NCBI GenBank assembly: GCA_016209205.1
Contig: JACQWQ010000071.1
Coordinates: 46,409 to 110,408, forward strand
Direction: 5' to 3'
DNA: 64,000 nucleotides
DNA from: Chloroflexota bacterium
Lineage (GTDB): Bacteria > Chloroflexota > Anaerolineae > UBA4142 > SHND01
The notes under the pieces were generated by a model. The model saw only the letters and a list, made by a program, of their open reading frames with translations, ran no database searches and was not told the DNA's origin. Of this stretch, positions 35,931-45,139 are shown one piece after another. How positions within the stretch are numbered: position 1 is the stretch's first letter; every line of letters begins with the position of its first letter. A program made the position numbers and the translations under genes.

Positions 35931-36718
35931 TTGCCTTCAAACCTCGGGGCGCGCTTTTCGCGGAATGCCTGTACGCCCTCTTTGTGGTCCGCGCTCATCA
36001 TGCACGTGGTTTGCGCCCGCGCTTCAAAATCAAATTCTGCGACGAGTGAGCGCGCCAAGCTTTCGAGCACGCCCTCTTTCGTAAAGCGGATGCCGATGGG
36101 CGGACCCGCCGCCAGTTTCGCCGCCAACTCATCGGTGACGCGATCCAATTCCTCAATCCCGACCGCGCGCGTGACGAGTCCCTCCCGCGCCGCCGCCTCG
36201 CCATCAAACACCGTTCCCAGCAATAAAATTTCCATCGCCCGCGCCGGTCCGACGAGGCGCGGCAAAAAGTACGTCACGCCTGCATCCGCGCCGGTGAGTC
36301 CGACGCGCGAAAAGGCAAAGCCCATCCGCGCGCTCGCCGCCATCACCCGCAGGTCACACGCCAGCGCCAGCCCCACGCCGCCGCCGTAAGCGTCGCCGTT
36401 GATTCGGGCGATGACCGGAATCGGCAAGCGATACATTTCGCCGATGGCTTGCAGAAAGGCGCGCACGGCGGCTTCCACTTGATCCGGCGGTGAGGCGTGC
36501 AGCCGTTCGAACTCTGCCATGTCTGCGCCCGCGCAAAAATGTTTCCCCGCGCCGCTCAACACCAGCGCCCGAACATGCGGAGCGGCGCGAATCGCCTGTA
36601 CTGCCGCGGCGAGTTCGCGCCCCATCTCCATCGTCATCGCGTTCGCGCGTTCCGGACGATTCAACGTCAACCGCGCAATCGCACCCTCAGTTTCTAATTT
36701 CAGCGTGTTGTATTCCAT
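35927..36718 (-). CDS. Enoyl-CoA hydratase/isomerase (PaaG-like)
   Basis: The 263-residue crotonase has the two oxyanion-hole loops GAGKHFCAGADMAEF and NGDAYGGGVGLALACDLRV. The second catalytic region reads VGLTGADAGVTYFLPRLVG, with Asp in place of the hydratase Glu, as in PaaG-type enoyl-CoA isomerases. Isomerase or hydratase-like activity is more likely than simple hydration. The start at MEYNTLKLE is preferred; upstream in-frame codons lie in the CACTGAC array. Confidence 0.82.
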   Translation of the reverse strand: MEYNTLKLETEGAIARLTLNRPERANAMTMEMGRELAAAVQAIRAAPHVRALVLSGAGKHFCAGADMAEFERLHASPPDQVEAAVRAFLQAIGEMYRLPIPVIARINGDAYGGGVGLALACDLRVMAASARMGFAFSRVGLTGADAGVTYFLPRLVGPARAMEILLLGTVFDGEAAAREGLVTRAVGIEELDRVTDELAAKLAAGPPIGIRFTKEGVLESLARSLVAEFDFEARAQTTCMMSADHKEGVQAFREKRAPRFEGK

Positions 36719-36757
36719 TCTTTCCTGTTCTCGCGTAACGGATGATGTGAGCCGACT

Positions 36758-36790
36758 CACTGACCACTGACCACTGACCACTGACCACTC
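36758..36790. repeat. CACTGAC heptamer array
   Basis: Four exact CACTGAC 7-mers plus a partial one; covers the stop of the CoA ligase gene. Confidence 0.8.
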
Positions 36791-38306
36791 ACCCCGCCAT
36801 CTTTTCCCTCAAAAACCTCTTCAGCACCTTCCCCGCCGGGTTGCGCGGCAGCGGTTGGTCGGTCACGACGAGTTTCTTTGGAATTTTATATTTCCCAAGT
36901 TTGCCCGTGCAATGCGCGATCACCTCGTCGAGCGTGAGCGATTGCCCTTCTTTGAGCCGCGCCACCACACATGCCGCCTCACCCCAATCTGGGTCGGGGA
37001 TGCCGATGACGGCGACTTCGGCAATCTGCGGCAGGGCGACGAGCACATTCTCTACCTCCGCCGGATAAATGTTTTCGCCGCCGGAGATTATCATGTCCTT
37101 TTTGCGCTCGACGATATAGAGATACCCTTCCTCGTCGTACTGTCCGAGGTCGCCCGTGTGGAGCCAGCCATCTTTTACCGTTTCGGCGGTCGCCTGCGGA
37201 TTGTTCCAATACTCGCGCATGACGTGCGGACCGCGAATGACGATTTCGCCGACAATGCCGGGCTTGACGTCGTCGCCTTGCTCGTTGATGACGCGAATAT
37301 CGGTGTGGAACATCGGCAAGCCGGTTGACCCCGCTTTATCCAACGCGCGCTCCGGTCCGAGCACCGCCGCGCCGCCGGAACATTCGGTCAAGCCATAGAC
37401 TTGCTGAATGGCAATCCCCCGCTGCGCCCACGCCTGAATCAGCGGCACCGGCACCGGCGCGGTGCCGCACAGCGCCCAGCGCACCGACGAGAGGTCGAAA
37501 TCCTTGAACGTCGGTACCTGCAGCATAAAGTTGAGCATCGCCGGGACGGCGAGGAACGAATTGACCTTGTGCTCTTGCACGGTCTTGAGAAAACCGCCCG
37601 GGTCAAACGCTTTCATCAACACGGTCGTCGCGCCAACGTGGGTGTTGATGACGACATAGATCAGCGCGCCGATATGAAAGAGCGGCAGCGCCACCAGCAC
37701 GCGGTCGCCCGTGCGCCAGTCGAGACTGTGCGACACGGTACACGAGTCAAAGAACAAGTTGTTGTGCGTGAGCGCCGCGCCCTTTGGTCTGCCGGTCGTC
37801 CCGGCGGTGAACATGATAACCAGCGGGTCGTCGCCCGCGCCCTCGGGTTGTGGTTGTTCCGCAGAAGCCGCTTCCAGCAGCGCCGCGTAACTGTAATCGC
37901 CCGCGGGCGCGTCGCCGCCGACGGCGATATAGGCGTGGGCGGGAAGCTCACTCCGAATGCCGGCGACCGCTTGCGCGTATTCTGGACCAAAAGCCAGCGC
38001 GCTGATGCCCGCGTCCTTGGCGACAAAGGCGATCTCTGGCGGCGCCAGCCGCCAGTTCAGCGGCGCGACGACCGCGCCGATGCGGGCGAGTCCAAAGAAA
38101 CATTCGAGGAACTCTGGCGAGTTCATCATGAGCAAGCCCACGCGGTCGCCCGGTTTGACGCCCAGTCCCGCAAAGGCGTTGGCAGCGCGGTTCGCCCGGT
38201 CGTTCCATTCCTTGTAAGTGATCTCGCGCCCTTCAAAAATCAATCCTATCTTGTTCGGTTCTAGCCGGGCGCGCTTGGCTAGGAACAGTCCGATGTTGGT
38301 TTGCAT
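36789..38306 (-). CDS. Acyl-CoA synthetase (AMP-binding)
   Basis: The 505-residue ANL enzyme activates an organic acid with ATP and CoA. The P-loop IMFTAGTTGRPKG is at 164-176, GWLHTGDLGQYDEEGYLYIVERKKDMI is the A8 region, and GKLGKYKIPKKLVVTDQPLPRNPAGKVLKRFL ends with the catalytic Lys. The specificity (fatty, aromatic or cyclic acid) is not readable. It starts the catabolic chain with the dehydrogenases and crotonases downstream. Confidence 0.9.
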   Translation of the reverse strand: MQTNIGLFLAKRARLEPNKIGLIFEGREITYKEWNDRANRAANAFAGLGVKPGDRVGLLMMNSPEFLECFFGLARIGAVVAPLNWRLAPPEIAFVAKDAGISALAFGPEYAQAVAGIRSELPAHAYIAVGGDAPAGDYSYAALLEAASAEQPQPEGAGDDPLVIMFTAGTTGRPKGAALTHNNLFFDSCTVSHSLDWRTGDRVLVALPLFHIGALIYVVINTHVGATTVLMKAFDPGGFLKTVQEHKVNSFLAVPAMLNFMLQVPTFKDFDLSSVRWALCGTAPVPVPLIQAWAQRGIAIQQVYGLTECSGGAAVLGPERALDKAGSTGLPMFHTDIRVINEQGDDVKPGIVGEIVIRGPHVMREYWNNPQATAETVKDGWLHTGDLGQYDEEGYLYIVERKKDMIISGGENIYPAEVENVLVALPQIAEVAVIGIPDPDWGEAACVVARLKEGQSLTLDEVIAHCTGKLGKYKIPKKLVVTDQPLPRNPAGKVLKRFLREKMAG

Positions 38307-38335
38307 GGTGCGCCTCCCTTGAAAATGTAAGACGA

Positions 38336-38362
38336 TTTGTGGCGAACGTTGTTCGCAACAAA
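38336..38362. terminator. Hairpin upstream of CoA ligase
   Basis: TTTGTGGCGAAC / GTTCGCAACAAA pair at 11 of 12 positions around GTT. It lies in the 144-bp gap between amidohydrolase and CoA ligase and may end the upstream transcript. Confidence 0.45.
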
Positions 38363-38450
38363 CTGTGTTTGCAGAAATCGCCCTACGCCGCGCCCATTTT
38401 CATCGTCTGCGGGTGCGACGCAAGGCGAATGGCAAACTCCTTTTCTTTGT

Positions 38451-39368
38451 TTATCTGATTCCAAACACCTGCTTTGCATTGTCGCGGAGCAACTTGCGCT
38501 TTACCTCGGGGTCTAAACCTAATTCATCTACATCCTCCAGACCGCGTTTGAACGAGACGAGCGGATAGTCCGTCGCCCACAATACTTTGTCCTGCCCCCA
38601 GCCGCGCGCAAATTCCACAAACGATTCGGGCCAACGTTTCGCCGGTCGCGCCGACGTGTCAATATAGACGTTGGGATGTTTCCAAGCCAATATCATCATC
38701 TCTTCGTGCCACGGCTGCCCCAAATGCGCGCCGATGAGCTTGAGCTCGGGAAACGCCAACGCCACTTCATCCAGATAGATCGGGCGACCCGCTTCGGAGG
38801 GGAGCAAGGGACCCGTATGCCCCACTTGCAGCGCGACCGGGATGTTCAACTCGCAGCACTTACAATAAATGGGCCAATAGGCGCGTTCGGTTGGCGGCAG
38901 CCCACGCACTCCGTCGCCATACGCGTAAGGTTCGAGCCGCAAGGCAATCAGCCCGAGTTCGTTCACCATCCGTTTGATCTCGTCCAACACTTGCATCGGT
39001 TTGCCGCGCGGGTCCACCGTGCCGCATCCCATGAATTTTTTTGGATACCGCCGCACCCACGCCGCCACCATATCGTTCGTCACCTGCACACCTTCGTAAA
39101 CAAAAGCCGACAACACAGCCATCTCCACCCCGGCTTGATCCATCTCTGCCAGCATCGTCTCGATGCTCATTCCCTCCAAAATTCCAACCGGCGCGCGATA
39201 GCGGGCGAACACATGCCGGAACGAATCGGGCCACTGCTTTGCCGCCTCGGGCGTGATGCACGACGCCCACGCATCAATCGCGCCGATTTCGGATTTCGAC
39301 TCCGTGGAGTCCACACTGAGCGGAGCGAATGTGCTCGGGGCAGGTTCTCGGATTTCGGGTTCAGCCAT
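38451..39368 (-). CDS. Amidohydrolase-2 family protein with altered metal site
   Basis: The 305-residue TIM-barrel protein matches the ACMSD-like amidohydrolase-2 family: GLIALRLEPYAYG, VALQVGHTG, KLIGAHLGQPW, NVYIDTSARP and the final VLWATDYPLVSF with the catalytic Asp. The first strand reads IGAIDAWAS rather than IDxHxH, so the HxH metal pair is missing. A hydrolase or decarboxylase role for a CoA- or ring-cleavage product is likely. Start after AAGGAG. The first residues overlap heptamer words (39341-39361). Confidence 0.72.
   Translation of the reverse strand: MAEPEIREPAPSTFAPLSVDSTESKSEIGAIDAWASCITPEAAKQWPDSFRHVFARYRAPVGILEGMSIETMLAEMDQAGVEMAVLSAFVYEGVQVTNDMVAAWVRRYPKKFMGCGTVDPRGKPMQVLDEIKRMVNELGLIALRLEPYAYGDGVRGLPPTERAYWPIYCKCCELNIPVALQVGHTGPLLPSEAGRPIYLDEVALAFPELKLIGAHLGQPWHEEMMILAWKHPNVYIDTSARPAKRWPESFVEFARGWGQDKVLWATDYPLVSFKRGLEDVDELGLDPEVKRKLLRDNAKQVFGIR
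39285..39298. repeat. GATTTCG heptamer pair in amidohydrolase gene
   Basis: Two exact GATTTCG 7-mers within the N-terminal coding region. Confidence 0.5.
39341..39361. repeat. Heptamer array at amidohydrolase start
   Basis: CAGGTTC, TCGGATT, TCGGGTT encode part of EPEIREPA at the start of the protein. Confidence 0.55.
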
Positions 39369-39445
39369 TCGGTTCTCCTTTACCAGTCGCAGAATAGAGA
39401 CGGCGCGAGTTTGCGCAATCTACTATCCGCACTTCGCTATCAGCA

Positions 39446-39473
39446 ATCTACTATCTGCTATCTGCTATCAGCC
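39446..39473. repeat. ATCTGCT heptamer array
   Basis: Four 7-mers (ATCTACT, ATCTGCT twice, ATCAGCC) run into the stop codon of the next acyl-CoA dehydrogenase. Similar words occur at 57621-57663. Confidence 0.7.
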
Positions 39474-40610
39474 AATCGCCTCTTTCGCAATAATCTCTCG
39501 CATCACTTCGCTCGTGCCCGCGCCGATGCCAAACGCCGCCACGTCACGATAAAAGCGGCACACCGGATACTCTTCCATGTAGCCGTAGCCGCCGTGCAGT
39601 TGCAGCACAGTTTCGGCGACGCGCTTGACCAGCTCACACGCATAAAGTTTCGCCATTGAGATTTCTTTTTGCGCCGCAAGTTTGCGATTGAGCCGATCAC
39701 AAGCAAAGTAGGTCAACTGCCGCGCCGCTTCCATTTGCGTCGCCATATCCGCCAAGCGATGCCGCCACGCTTGATGCTGTGTGATGGGCTGGCCGAAGAC
39801 CTCGCGCTCGCGCCCGTATTTCATCGCCTCTTCCCACAACACCTGGTTGATGCCGTTGGCGAACGAGGCCAACACCAGCCGCTCACCCTGAAAAAGCTCC
39901 ATGATGTAGGCGAAGCCCCGCCCCTCCTCGCCGACAAGATTCGCGACAGGCACGCGCACGTCATCAAAATAAAGTTCGGCGAGATCGGAGGAGTGCGTGC
40001 CCATCTTTTTCAACGCGCGCCCCACGCTGAAACCTTTGGCGTCCGTCGGTACCAGAATCACGCTCACGCCCCGCGCGCCTTCGCCTATCGTGCGCGCCGC
40101 CAGCGTAACAAAATTCGCCCGCGTCCCGTTCGAGATAAACGTCTTGGATCCGTTAATCACCCAATCGCTGTTTTCGCGCCGCGCGCGCGTGCGGAGTCCG
40201 GCAACGTTCGAGCCGTATCCCGGTTCGGTGATGCCCAATGCGGCGATTTTTTCTCCGCTGATCGCGGGCGCGAGAAATTCGCGTTTCTGCTGCGGCGTTC
40301 CATATTTCTCTATCACCGATGTCGCCATCTCGGTCTGCACCAGCAGCCCCACGCCGAGACCAAGACTGTGACAGCGCACAAGCTCTTCGCACAAAATCAC
40401 GGTGTACCAATAATCCAATCCCTGCCCGCCGTATTCTTCCGGAAATCGCAAACCGAGATAACCGAGTTTGCCGAATGTGCGAAAGAGTTCCGTCGGAAAC
40501 ATTCCCGCCTCTTCCCACTCGTCGGCGTGCGGGCGCAGTTCCTTCTCCACAAACGTCCGCAGAAGCTTGCGAAAGAACTCGTGCTCCTCGTTGAAATACA
40601 CGCTCTCCAT
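39468..40610 (-). CDS. Acyl-CoA dehydrogenase, IVD-like
   Basis: The 380-residue flavoenzyme has the FAD loop GITEPGYGSNVA and ends GIGAGTSEVMREIIAK. The Glu of the usual EGTSE motif is Ala, as in isovaleryl-CoA dehydrogenase, where the base comes from another helix. Here FQGERLVLASFANG carries a Glu at that alternative place. This suggests branched or bulky acyl-CoA substrates, unlike the SCAD-type enzyme at 34291-35427. ATG at 40608-40610 is preferred; an upstream TTG is possible. Confidence 0.88.
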   Translation of the reverse strand: MESVYFNEEHEFFRKLLRTFVEKELRPHADEWEEAGMFPTELFRTFGKLGYLGLRFPEEYGGQGLDYWYTVILCEELVRCHSLGLGVGLLVQTEMATSVIEKYGTPQQKREFLAPAISGEKIAALGITEPGYGSNVAGLRTRARRENSDWVINGSKTFISNGTRANFVTLAARTIGEGARGVSVILVPTDAKGFSVGRALKKMGTHSSDLAELYFDDVRVPVANLVGEEGRGFAYIMELFQGERLVLASFANGINQVLWEEAMKYGREREVFGQPITQHQAWRHRLADMATQMEAARQLTYFACDRLNRKLAAQKEISMAKLYACELVKRVAETVLQLHGGYGYMEEYPVCRFYRDVAAFGIGAGTSEVMREIIAKEAIG

Positions 40611-40638
40611 GTTCAACCATCTCCCCCCTCTCCCATGT

Positions 40639-41103
40639 TCAACTACCTCTCCCCTCTCCCTTTGGGAGAGGGGCCGGGGGTGAGGTTGACTGCAGATACC
40701 TTTCCAACAATCCCTTCACCCGCGGCGGAATCCTTCTGAGTTCCATCGTCTTGACGTCAAAACAGATATGCACCGTCTCGCCCTCGGCTAATATCTCTTC
40801 CGTGTCACTTCGCTGCACCTGATGATAGAACGTCGCGCGACGGCTCTTGACTTCAGTCATCCACGAACGAATCGTGATAATGTCGCCAAAGCGCGCGGGC
40901 GCGCGGTAACGCACGCGCAGCTCGGACAGCGGCATGAACACGCCTTCCTCAGCCAATTGTTCGTAATCCGCCGGATGCCGCCGCATATACTCGTGCCGCG
41001 CTTCCTCGAACCAGATCACGTAACTCGAATGATGAGCGATGCCCAATGGATCGCACTCGGAATAGCGCACGGGGAATGTTACTTTAATTGTGTTCAGAGT
41101 CAT
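40639..41103 (-). CDS. 4-hydroxybenzoyl-CoA thioesterase-like (YbgC) hotdog protein
   Basis: The 154-residue hotdog protein has the YbgC/4HBT signature VRYSECDPLGIAHHSSYVIWFEEAR (catalytic Asp in ECDPLG). The last 16 residues (TSPPAPLPKGEGRGS) are coded by the palindrome CCCCTCTCCC...GGGAGAGGGG at 40651-40673, a repeat-derived tail. It overlaps the next gene's end by 20 bp and likely hydrolyses an acyl-CoA of this pathway. Confidence 0.82.
   Translation of the reverse strand: MTLNTIKVTFPVRYSECDPLGIAHHSSYVIWFEEARHEYMRRHPADYEQLAEEGVFMPLSELRVRYRAPARFGDIITIRSWMTEVKSRRATFYHQVQRSDTEEILAEGETVHICFDVKTMELRRIPPRVKGLLERYLQSTSPPAPLPKGEGRGS
40651..40673. repeat. CCCTCTCCC/GGGAGAGGG palindrome
   Basis: Perfect 10-bp arms around TTT, inside the thioesterase 3' end. 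Related in type to the elements at 63831-64000. Confidence 0.7.
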
Positions 41104-41518
41104 GTTTGAGCCACCACCAACACCCCAACACCAACACTACCAGCGCTCCATCCACCATAAAGTTCAGCAGATAGATAAGCACCGGCGAGTCGGTCAAAAA
41201 AAACGCCAGCGAAGTCAGCGAACTCGACGCCTTGCCGAGCGCGAGCAAAAGGAGAAACATCAGCCCAAGCTTGGCGCGCGTGTTGCGCGATGCCAGAAAC
41301 GCCAGCGCGGTGACAAGGACCATGTACGAAACACCGAGACTCAGCCACAGTTTTGCGCCCGTCGGCGGCGCGGGCGCGAACGTCCCCACTCGCGCGCCGA
41401 GCGCGTCCCCGAACGCCAGCACCGCATTCGGCGCGAGCAGGAACAACAACCCGACAACGGCGAACGAGACCGCCAACCCGCGCATAATCCACACAATCAT
41501 CATTTCTGTTCGCGTCAT
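41084..41518 (-). CDS. Small four-helix membrane protein, unknown
   Basis: The 144-residue protein has four hydrophobic helices (IMRGLAVSFAVVGLLFLLAP at the start; LSLGVSYMVLVTALAFLA; LGLMFLLLLALG; LIYLLNFMVDGALVVLVLG). I do not recognise a family. It is ATGA-coupled to the GMC oxidase and overlaps the thioesterase start by 20 bp, so it belongs to the same operon. It may anchor or assist the oxidase; that is a guess. Confidence 0.7.
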   Translation of the reverse strand: MTRTEMMIVWIMRGLAVSFAVVGLLFLLAPNAVLAFGDALGARVGTFAPAPPTGAKLWLSLGVSYMVLVTALAFLASRNTRAKLGLMFLLLLALGKASSSLTSLAFFLTDSPVLIYLLNFMVDGALVVLVLGCWWWLKHDSEHN

Positions 41519-43443
41519 GTCCGTCTCTCCAAAATCCCCCGCGCCACGCGCGTTGCCAGCGCCATAATCGTCATCTGCGGATTGACCGCCGTGGAACCCG
41601 GCATCAGACTCGCATCCGCCACGTACAGCCCCGGCACATTATGGACACGCCCCTGCCCATCCGTCACGGAGGTTCGCGGATCGCTTCCCATCCGGCAAGT
41701 GCCCATCGGGTGATACGCCGAGAGTTTCAGGTCGTTCGCGCGCCAACGCCCCGCCGTGACGTATTCGACCTCGGACTCGGAACGTAGAACGGAGAGTCCC
41801 GGCAATCCGGGGTATACCTCGCGCGCCTCGGCGGCAAAATACAGTCGCGCCGCCAGCGCAATGGACTCGAGCACGCGCCGCCGATCCACATCATTCAGGT
41901 TGTACGTAATCAGCGCGCCGCCGCCCACTGCACGCACGCGCCCAGCGCCCGTGTCGGAGACGACCGTGCCAAGCGCAGCCATCCGCTTGTAATTTCCCAA
42001 GCGCTCTTTGAGCGCGGCGCCAACACCCGGCGCCGCTCCGGCGCTATAGCCCACACCCGGCGGCGGAAAAGTGGCTAACAGCAAGTAACCGTCATCCAGC
42101 CGCGCATCCACCGCGTACGACTGCATCACGCCTTTCCAGCCGAATATGTCTTGGTCGAACAACGCCGTGACGCCATAGCCGGGGTGAATGTGCAAGTGGC
42201 GTCCGACCTGACGATTAGCCAATCCGCTCTTTATCAACAACAGCGGCGTGTAAATCGCGCCCGCCGCCAACACGACGAACTGGGCGCGCACGGTGAGGGT
42301 ATGTCGTCGTTTCCCCTCCGCGTCCAGCAACCCGGCGCGCACCCCAACCGCCCGACCGTTCGCCGCGATGATTTTCTCGGCACGCGCCCCGGCGTAAATT
42401 CGCGCCCCCGCCGCCACTGCGCGCGGCAGATAACTCAAGTGCATCGCCTGTTTGGCATCCAGCGGGCAACCGAACGCGCACTCGCCCGAACCGTGACAAC
42501 CGCGCACCGGTCGCGCTACCGGGCGATGACTCAAGCCCAGCGCCTCCGCCCCGCGCCGCAGGAGCTCGCCGTTGCGACCAAGGATGTCGTCGCTCACCGG
42601 CGTCACGTTCAACGCGCGCTCCACGCCTTCGAACAGCGGCGCAAGTTGAGCGGGATTCAAATCGGTCAAGCCGGACGACTGCTGCCACGCAGCCAGCACG
42701 CGCTCCGGCGTCCGAAAGCATGTGCCGGAATTGACCACCGTCGTCCCACCGACCACTTTGCCCATCGGCAGGGAAATCGGCGGCGCGCCGAGCGTCGTCG
42801 TCAAACCGTTGTCGCGATAGAAGCGCGCCGCGCGTTCCATCGCCGGCGATTCGAAATCCTCGCGGCTCACCGCCCAACCCTCTTCAAGAATGATTACTGA
42901 CAGCCCGCCCTCCGCCAGTTCGGCGGCGACCACCGCGCCGCCCGCGCCCGAACCGACGATGCAAACGTCTGCTTTTACCTCCATATCCCGATTGCTCTCC
43001 GCGCCATTCACACACGGCAACCGCCCGGCGGCGTCTGCGCGTTCACCCGTCATCGGTTTGTATGGTTGCCGGTCATAGCCAATCAAAGCCGCCACGCGTT
43101 CATCAGTGCAGTACGCCATGACCGCCAACGCCTTTAGCCCCGACACCACCTGGCGCGAGAGCGCAGAGTGCCCGGACTCGCACGCTGCGACGTGCCGCGC
43201 TTGCGCCTCGGGCGAGAGCCAACTGAACGGGCGCAGATGCCGCGAAGCCAGCGGCGACAGTTCGAGTCCGGTGAGCAGTGCGCCGACGAGCACCTGTGAA
43301 AACGAATCAAAGTCGGCGACGAGCGCACTCAGCTTTTCGGACACCTGCGCCTCGCCCGCGCCCGGCATCACCGCGCCGTCCCGCGGCAAGATGGACTCGG
43401 CGAACGCGGCGAGCAACTTTTGCTGGCGATGGCGGATGTTCAT
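41515..43443 (-). CDS. GMC-family oxidoreductase (long-chain alcohol oxidase-like)
   Basis: The 642-residue FAD enzyme has VCIVGSGAGGAVVAAELAEG (Rossmann, about 160-179), KVVGGTTVVNSGTCFRTP and the GMC-type C terminus LSAYHPMGTCRMG with the catalytic His. The N-terminal helical domain (about 1-140) resembles that of long-chain alcohol oxidases. It probably oxidises an alcohol to aldehyde. The start at MNIRHRQQKLL has AGAGGTCGAGT upstream; upstream in-frame Met codons lack this. Confidence 0.82.
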   Translation of the reverse strand: MNIRHRQQKLLAAFAESILPRDGAVMPGAGEAQVSEKLSALVADFDSFSQVLVGALLTGLELSPLASRHLRPFSWLSPEAQARHVAACESGHSALSRQVVSGLKALAVMAYCTDERVAALIGYDRQPYKPMTGERADAAGRLPCVNGAESNRDMEVKADVCIVGSGAGGAVVAAELAEGGLSVIILEEGWAVSREDFESPAMERAARFYRDNGLTTTLGAPPISLPMGKVVGGTTVVNSGTCFRTPERVLAAWQQSSGLTDLNPAQLAPLFEGVERALNVTPVSDDILGRNGELLRRGAEALGLSHRPVARPVRGCHGSGECAFGCPLDAKQAMHLSYLPRAVAAGARIYAGARAEKIIAANGRAVGVRAGLLDAEGKRRHTLTVRAQFVVLAAGAIYTPLLLIKSGLANRQVGRHLHIHPGYGVTALFDQDIFGWKGVMQSYAVDARLDDGYLLLATFPPPGVGYSAGAAPGVGAALKERLGNYKRMAALGTVVSDTGAGRVRAVGGGALITYNLNDVDRRRVLESIALAARLYFAAEAREVYPGLPGLSVLRSESEVEYVTAGRWRANDLKLSAYHPMGTCRMGSDPRTSVTDGQGRVHNVPGLYVADASLMPGSTAVNPQMTIMALATRVARGILERRT

Positions 43444-43508
43444 ACTCGACCTCTTGGGTGGCGCATTGATTAACTCTTTAATCATGTTCTGCGGCGTGCG
43501 TCTTCGGT

Positions 43509-44186
43509 TCACGTTACTCGGTACAGCACCAACTGCCCCGTCATCAGCAAGCCGATCACGCTTATTCCATGTGCTAACCAGGGGGCAAGGATGTTACCCG
43601 TGCGTTGAAAGGTGTATCCGAATAACACAGCGAAACTGAAACTGGCAGGCATCAATCCAATTGAAGTGAGAATGGTTGTCAACGAGAACGAACTATTGAG
43701 CAAAGGAATCACGTCCCAGAGAGCAAAGCATAGCGAGCATGTCAATAGTCCTGTCCATTTGCCAAAGGCACTTTGAAATCGCGGCTGCAACCATCCTCTA
43801 AAGAAGAATTCCTGAAATGGACTGATGACAAGGAATGAAAGTAGAATCCCGATAAGCAGTTGTAATGCAGGTGTGCCCTGTGGAAGTTGCTTTCCTGTAC
43901 TTGTGAGCGCGGTGTAAATCAAGCCACCTAGCCCCGCTCCGATTCCGCTTCCCCACAGCAAGGCTTGTTTCCAATTTCGCCGCGTAAAACCAATGGCTGC
44001 CCAATCCCGTGTCAGTCCAGCCCAAATCAGGGGAAAGGCGATACCTGTGACGATGACTAGAAGGAACAAAGGTTGAATCGCACGCCCCAAGAGAGTGAAA
44101 ACCAAAAAGACTCCATAGGCAATCGTGGCTTGAAGAAAATGCTGATGAGCCTCTTGCCTGGGATTCGCTCGGCTGTAGATTTCCAT
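43509..44186 (-). CDS. CPBP-family intramembrane protease-like protein
   Basis: The 225-residue membrane protein (about six helices) matches the CPBP/CAAX-protease family. FQEFFFRGWLQPRF is the EExxxR region, with Gln-Glu instead of Glu-Glu, and NILAPWLAHGISVIGL carries the later His. Base composition is noticeably lower in GC than in its neighbours, hinting at recent gain. Its role in the cluster is unclear. Start MEIYSRANPRQ; other starts are possible. Confidence 0.7.
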   Translation of the reverse strand: MEIYSRANPRQEAHQHFLQATIAYGVFLVFTLLGRAIQPLFLLVIVTGIAFPLIWAGLTRDWAAIGFTRRNWKQALLWGSGIGAGLGGLIYTALTSTGKQLPQGTPALQLLIGILLSFLVISPFQEFFFRGWLQPRFQSAFGKWTGLLTCSLCFALWDVIPLLNSSFSLTTILTSIGLMPASFSFAVLFGYTFQRTGNILAPWLAHGISVIGLLMTGQLVLYRVT

Positions 44187-44247
44187 GGCATAACGCGTTG
44201 CGACTAGCTGACTGCGCTGGCATAAAAGGGCATGACGCAGAACACTT

Positions 44248-44281
44248 GGTTGGCGCACGCGCTAAACGCGCGTCGCCAACC
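44248..44281. terminator. Hairpin between CPBP and the lipocalin-like gene
   Basis: GGTTGGCG and CGCCAACC arms around ACGCG/CGCG words give a strong GC-rich stem in the 106-bp gap. Confidence 0.45.
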
Positions 44282-44292
44282 TCCGCGTGATC

Positions 44293-45135
44293 TCATTCAG
44301 TTGGGTGAGACGCTGCTGGCGGCGGAACACGCCGCTCCAGCCCAGCGGCGCCTATAGCGCGCGCGTAGAGTTGGTCCCCTTCCCAAATGTCCAGGTCTCC
44401 CACCAACGTGTTGACAATCCCATCTCCTAAATCGCCATAATCGCGCCCTTGCGCGCGCAAGGTTATCGTCTTGGATGCAATGGGTCGGAACTGGATTTCG
44501 AACTTTTCTGGCGTGCCCTTTACCTGTGCCATAGCGGGCGGGGAGATGATAAACTTTCGCGCCTTGCCATGACGCAGATAAAGAAAAGCCAGCGGCAGCC
44601 GGAGGGGCATACCCCATAGATTGGAGCGCGACACGACGCACTCTACCGCGATGTCTCGTCGGTCGAATTGATTGGCGGATACCCACCACCATTCGGGCAG
44701 CAGTTGTCGTCCCCAATAGTGCGAAATCATGCCCGGCGCGTGGTCGAGTTCAACGCGCAGCGGTCCATGGTCTATCCGTCCGGTGAATGTAGCGAGCGGC
44801 GCGCTGATGATGGTCAGGTCGGTCATCTGCAAAAGTCGGGCGGGGAAAATGTCGGGTTCAATTCGCGCGTCATCGCAATCAATGTCAAGAGCCCAGGCGA
44901 CATCGCCCAAGTGTCCGACGGTGCGGCGGGTGGTGATGAAATTCTGCTGCTCAAGCATCGGCGCTGGCAATTGTTCGAACAACACGGCGCGCTGTCGAGG
45001 CGAGTGGATGCTCACGCGCAACATATACTCGCTGCGCCTGCGACGCGCAATCCAATCAACCAACAGCGCGACGGATCCTGCGTTCACTTTAAAGAACCAG
45101 TATTCCAGAGCAGCGGAGGGATGAGGAGACAGCAT
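44293..45135 (-). CDS. Hypothetical protein, lipocalin-like (AttH/CrtC-type) fold possible
   Basis: The 280-residue protein starts MLSPHPSAALEYWFFKVNAG. DHAPGMISHYWGRQLLPEWWWVSANQF resembles the core of the AttH/tocopherol-cyclase-like beta-barrel group, with a short W/H-rich centre. There is no signal peptide. The assignment is tentative. It sits in the minus-strand beta-oxidation operon between the GMC-oxidase side and BKACE, so it may act on a hydrophobic ring or isoprenoid substrate. Confidence 0.45.
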   Translation of the reverse strand: MLSPHPSAALEYWFFKVNAGSVALLVDWIARRRRSEYMLRVSIHSPRQRAVLFEQLPAPMLEQQNFITTRRTVGHLGDVAWALDIDCDDARIEPDIFPARLLQMTDLTIISAPLATFTGRIDHGPLRVELDHAPGMISHYWGRQLLPEWWWVSANQFDRRDIAVECVVSRSNLWGMPLRLPLAFLYLRHGKARKFIISPPAMAQVKGTPEKFEIQFRPIASKTITLRAQGRDYGDLGDGIVNTLVGDLDIWEGDQLYARAIGAAGLERRVPPPAASHPTE

Positions 45136-45139
45136 TGGG

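Noticed and set aside
35428..35940. N-terminal extension of the acyl-CoA dehydrogenase up to 35940
   Set aside because: It overlaps the thioesterase in another frame and the nonamer array; MMDFALTG has a ribosome site and normal family length.
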